Assembly: GCF_011305535.1 (NCBI RefSeq)
Contig: NZ_CP049905.1
Coordinates: 4,834,001-4,898,000 of the forward strand
Source: Diaphorobacter sp. HDW4B
GTDB taxonomy: Bacteria > Pseudomonadota > Gammaproteobacteria > Burkholderiales > Burkholderiaceae_C
DNA: 64,000 nucleotides
Reading direction: 5' to 3'
This document shows, one piece after another, positions 63,429 through 64,000 of the stretch. A model generated the notes under the pieces. It worked only from the letters and a program-made list of their open reading frames with translations, ran no database searches and had not been told where the DNA came from. Position 1 is the stretch's first letter. The number at the start of each line of letters is the position of its first letter. The translations under genes and the position numbers were made by a program.

Positions 63429-64000
63429 ATGACCACATCCCCCAAATCGGAAACCGCCGCAAAAAAAGACGTGACCAAGCTCCAACGCGCCATCGTTGAT
63501 GGACTGGAGGACGTCAAGGCAGTTGACATCCAGGTCTTCAACACCGAATCGCTGTCGCCGCTGTTCGAGCGCGTGATCGTCGCGACCGGCAACTCCAACC
63601 GCCAGACCAAGGCGCTGGCCTCCAGCGTGCGCGATGCCGTCAAGGAAGCGGGCTTCTCCAAGCCACGCATCGAAGGCGAAGAAAACGGCGAATGGATCAT
63701 TGTGGACTGCGGCCAGGCCGTGGCGCACATCATGCAACCCGCGATCCGCCAGTATTACCGTCTGGAAGAAATCTGGGGCGAAACCCCGGTTCGCCTGAAG
63801 CTCGGCGCGGTCAAGCCACGTAAGGTGATGGCATCGGAAGACGCCAGCGCCGAAGGCAAGAAGAAGCCTGCGGCCAAGAAGGCTCCGGCACGCAAGACTG
63901 CCGCTGCTGCTCCAAAAGCCGCAGCACCCAAGGCCGCTGCAGCGAAGAAGCCAGCTGCCGCCAAGAAGGCTGCACCAGCGACATCGGCCAGGTCTGCTGC
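63429..64000 (+). CDS. rsfS: Ribosome silencing factor RsfS with extended Ala/Lys/Pro tail (3' cut by window edge)
   Basis: At least 190 residues; the frame is open to the window end. Residues about 15-118 are the RsfS domain (IVDGLEDVKAVDIQVF, GNSNRQTKALASSVRDAV, IIVDCGQAVAHIMQP, YRLEEIWG), which binds ribosomal protein L14 and blocks subunit joining in starvation. Most RsfS proteins end here at 105-120 residues. This one continues into a Lys/Ala/Pro-rich, histone-H1-like tail (KKKPAAKKAPARKTAAAAPK). The start ATG 63429 follows a 180-bp spacer after hemF. Confidence 0.92.
   Translation, partial: MTTSPKSETAAKKDVTKLQRAIVDGLEDVKAVDIQVFNTESLSPLFERVIVATGNSNRQTKALASSVRDAVKEAGFSKPRIEGEENGEWIIVDCGQAVAHIMQPAIRQYYRLEEIWGETPVRLKLGAVKPRKVMASEDASAEGKKKPAAKKAPARKTAAAAPKAAAPKAAAAKKPAAAKKAAPATSARSA

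Overview
This window looks like chromosomal DNA from a betaproteobacterium of the order Burkholderiales, most likely family Comamonadaceae (Comamonas/Delftia/Acidovorax-like). The reasons are the high G+C content, the strong third-position GC bias that opens very long antisense frames, three Bug-type (tripartite tricarboxylate) substrate-binding proteins, a pyruvate dehydrogenase cluster in which E3 carries its own lipoyl domain, and the order yebC-purD-hemF...rsfS. I see no rRNA, tRNA, CRISPR array or prophage block. One IS5-family insertion sequence is present.

Layout. 1-5.5 kb: 3' end of an RND efflux outer-membrane gene, a small secreted protein, a large ImpA/M60-like lipoprotein metalloprotease with a Thr/Pro repeat stalk, and a glycine-rich small protein. 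5.5-9.5 kb: a three-gene periplasmic FAD dehydrogenase operon (gamma subunit, GMC flavoprotein, triheme cytochrome c) closed by a strong terminator. 9.8-12.2 kb: a class III CoA-transferase divergent from a LysR regulator. 12.28-13.1 kb: the IS element. 13.3-16.1 kb: an operon of DUF35/OB-fold protein, thiolase-like protein and acyl-CoA dehydrogenase, divergent from a branched-chain-type solute-binding protein translationally coupled to a Zn alcohol dehydrogenase (16.4-18.8 kb). 19-20.5 kb: M28 peptidase and a small exported protein. 20.6-25.4 kb: a second acyl-CoA operon (SDR, MaoC-type dehydratase, enoyl-CoA hydratase) ending in two tandem Bug receptors. 25.6-28.1 kb: an FAD oxidoreductase and a YqjD-YqjE-YqjK-like envelope operon. 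28.1-33.8 kb: pyrD, rpiA, a glutaredoxin-like exported protein, oligopeptidase A and folD. 33.9-43.5 kb: a FixJ-type response regulator and PAS sensor kinase divergent from aceE-aceF-lpdA.

43.6-45.3 kb holds the most unusual locus: a 360-residue orphan protein of type III effector character, divergent from a CesT-type secretion chaperone, with locally very low G+C. 45.4-53.7 kb: a third Bug receptor, lytic transglycosylase, exonuclease I (sbcB), a sirtuin, an AI-2E-family permease fused to a B12-binding-like and a GAF domain, and a GNAT acetyltransferase. 53.7-60.2 kb: upp, a threonine-dehydratase-type lyase, a YfcG-type GST, purA (with a possible leader attenuator), a GcvA-like LysR regulator and a HerA-like ATPase. 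60.3-64 kb: yebC, purD, hemF and the start of rsfS, whose product has a long Ala/Lys/Pro tail. No nadD lies between hemF and rsfS.

Together the accessory parts describe a metabolically versatile soil or water bacterium. It takes up organic acids through Bug proteins, activates and degrades them as CoA thioesters, and oxidises sugars or alcohols in the periplasm. The housekeeping parts supply pyruvate oxidation, nucleotide, folate and heme synthesis. The effector/chaperone pair hints at an unseen type III secretion system elsewhere in the genome.
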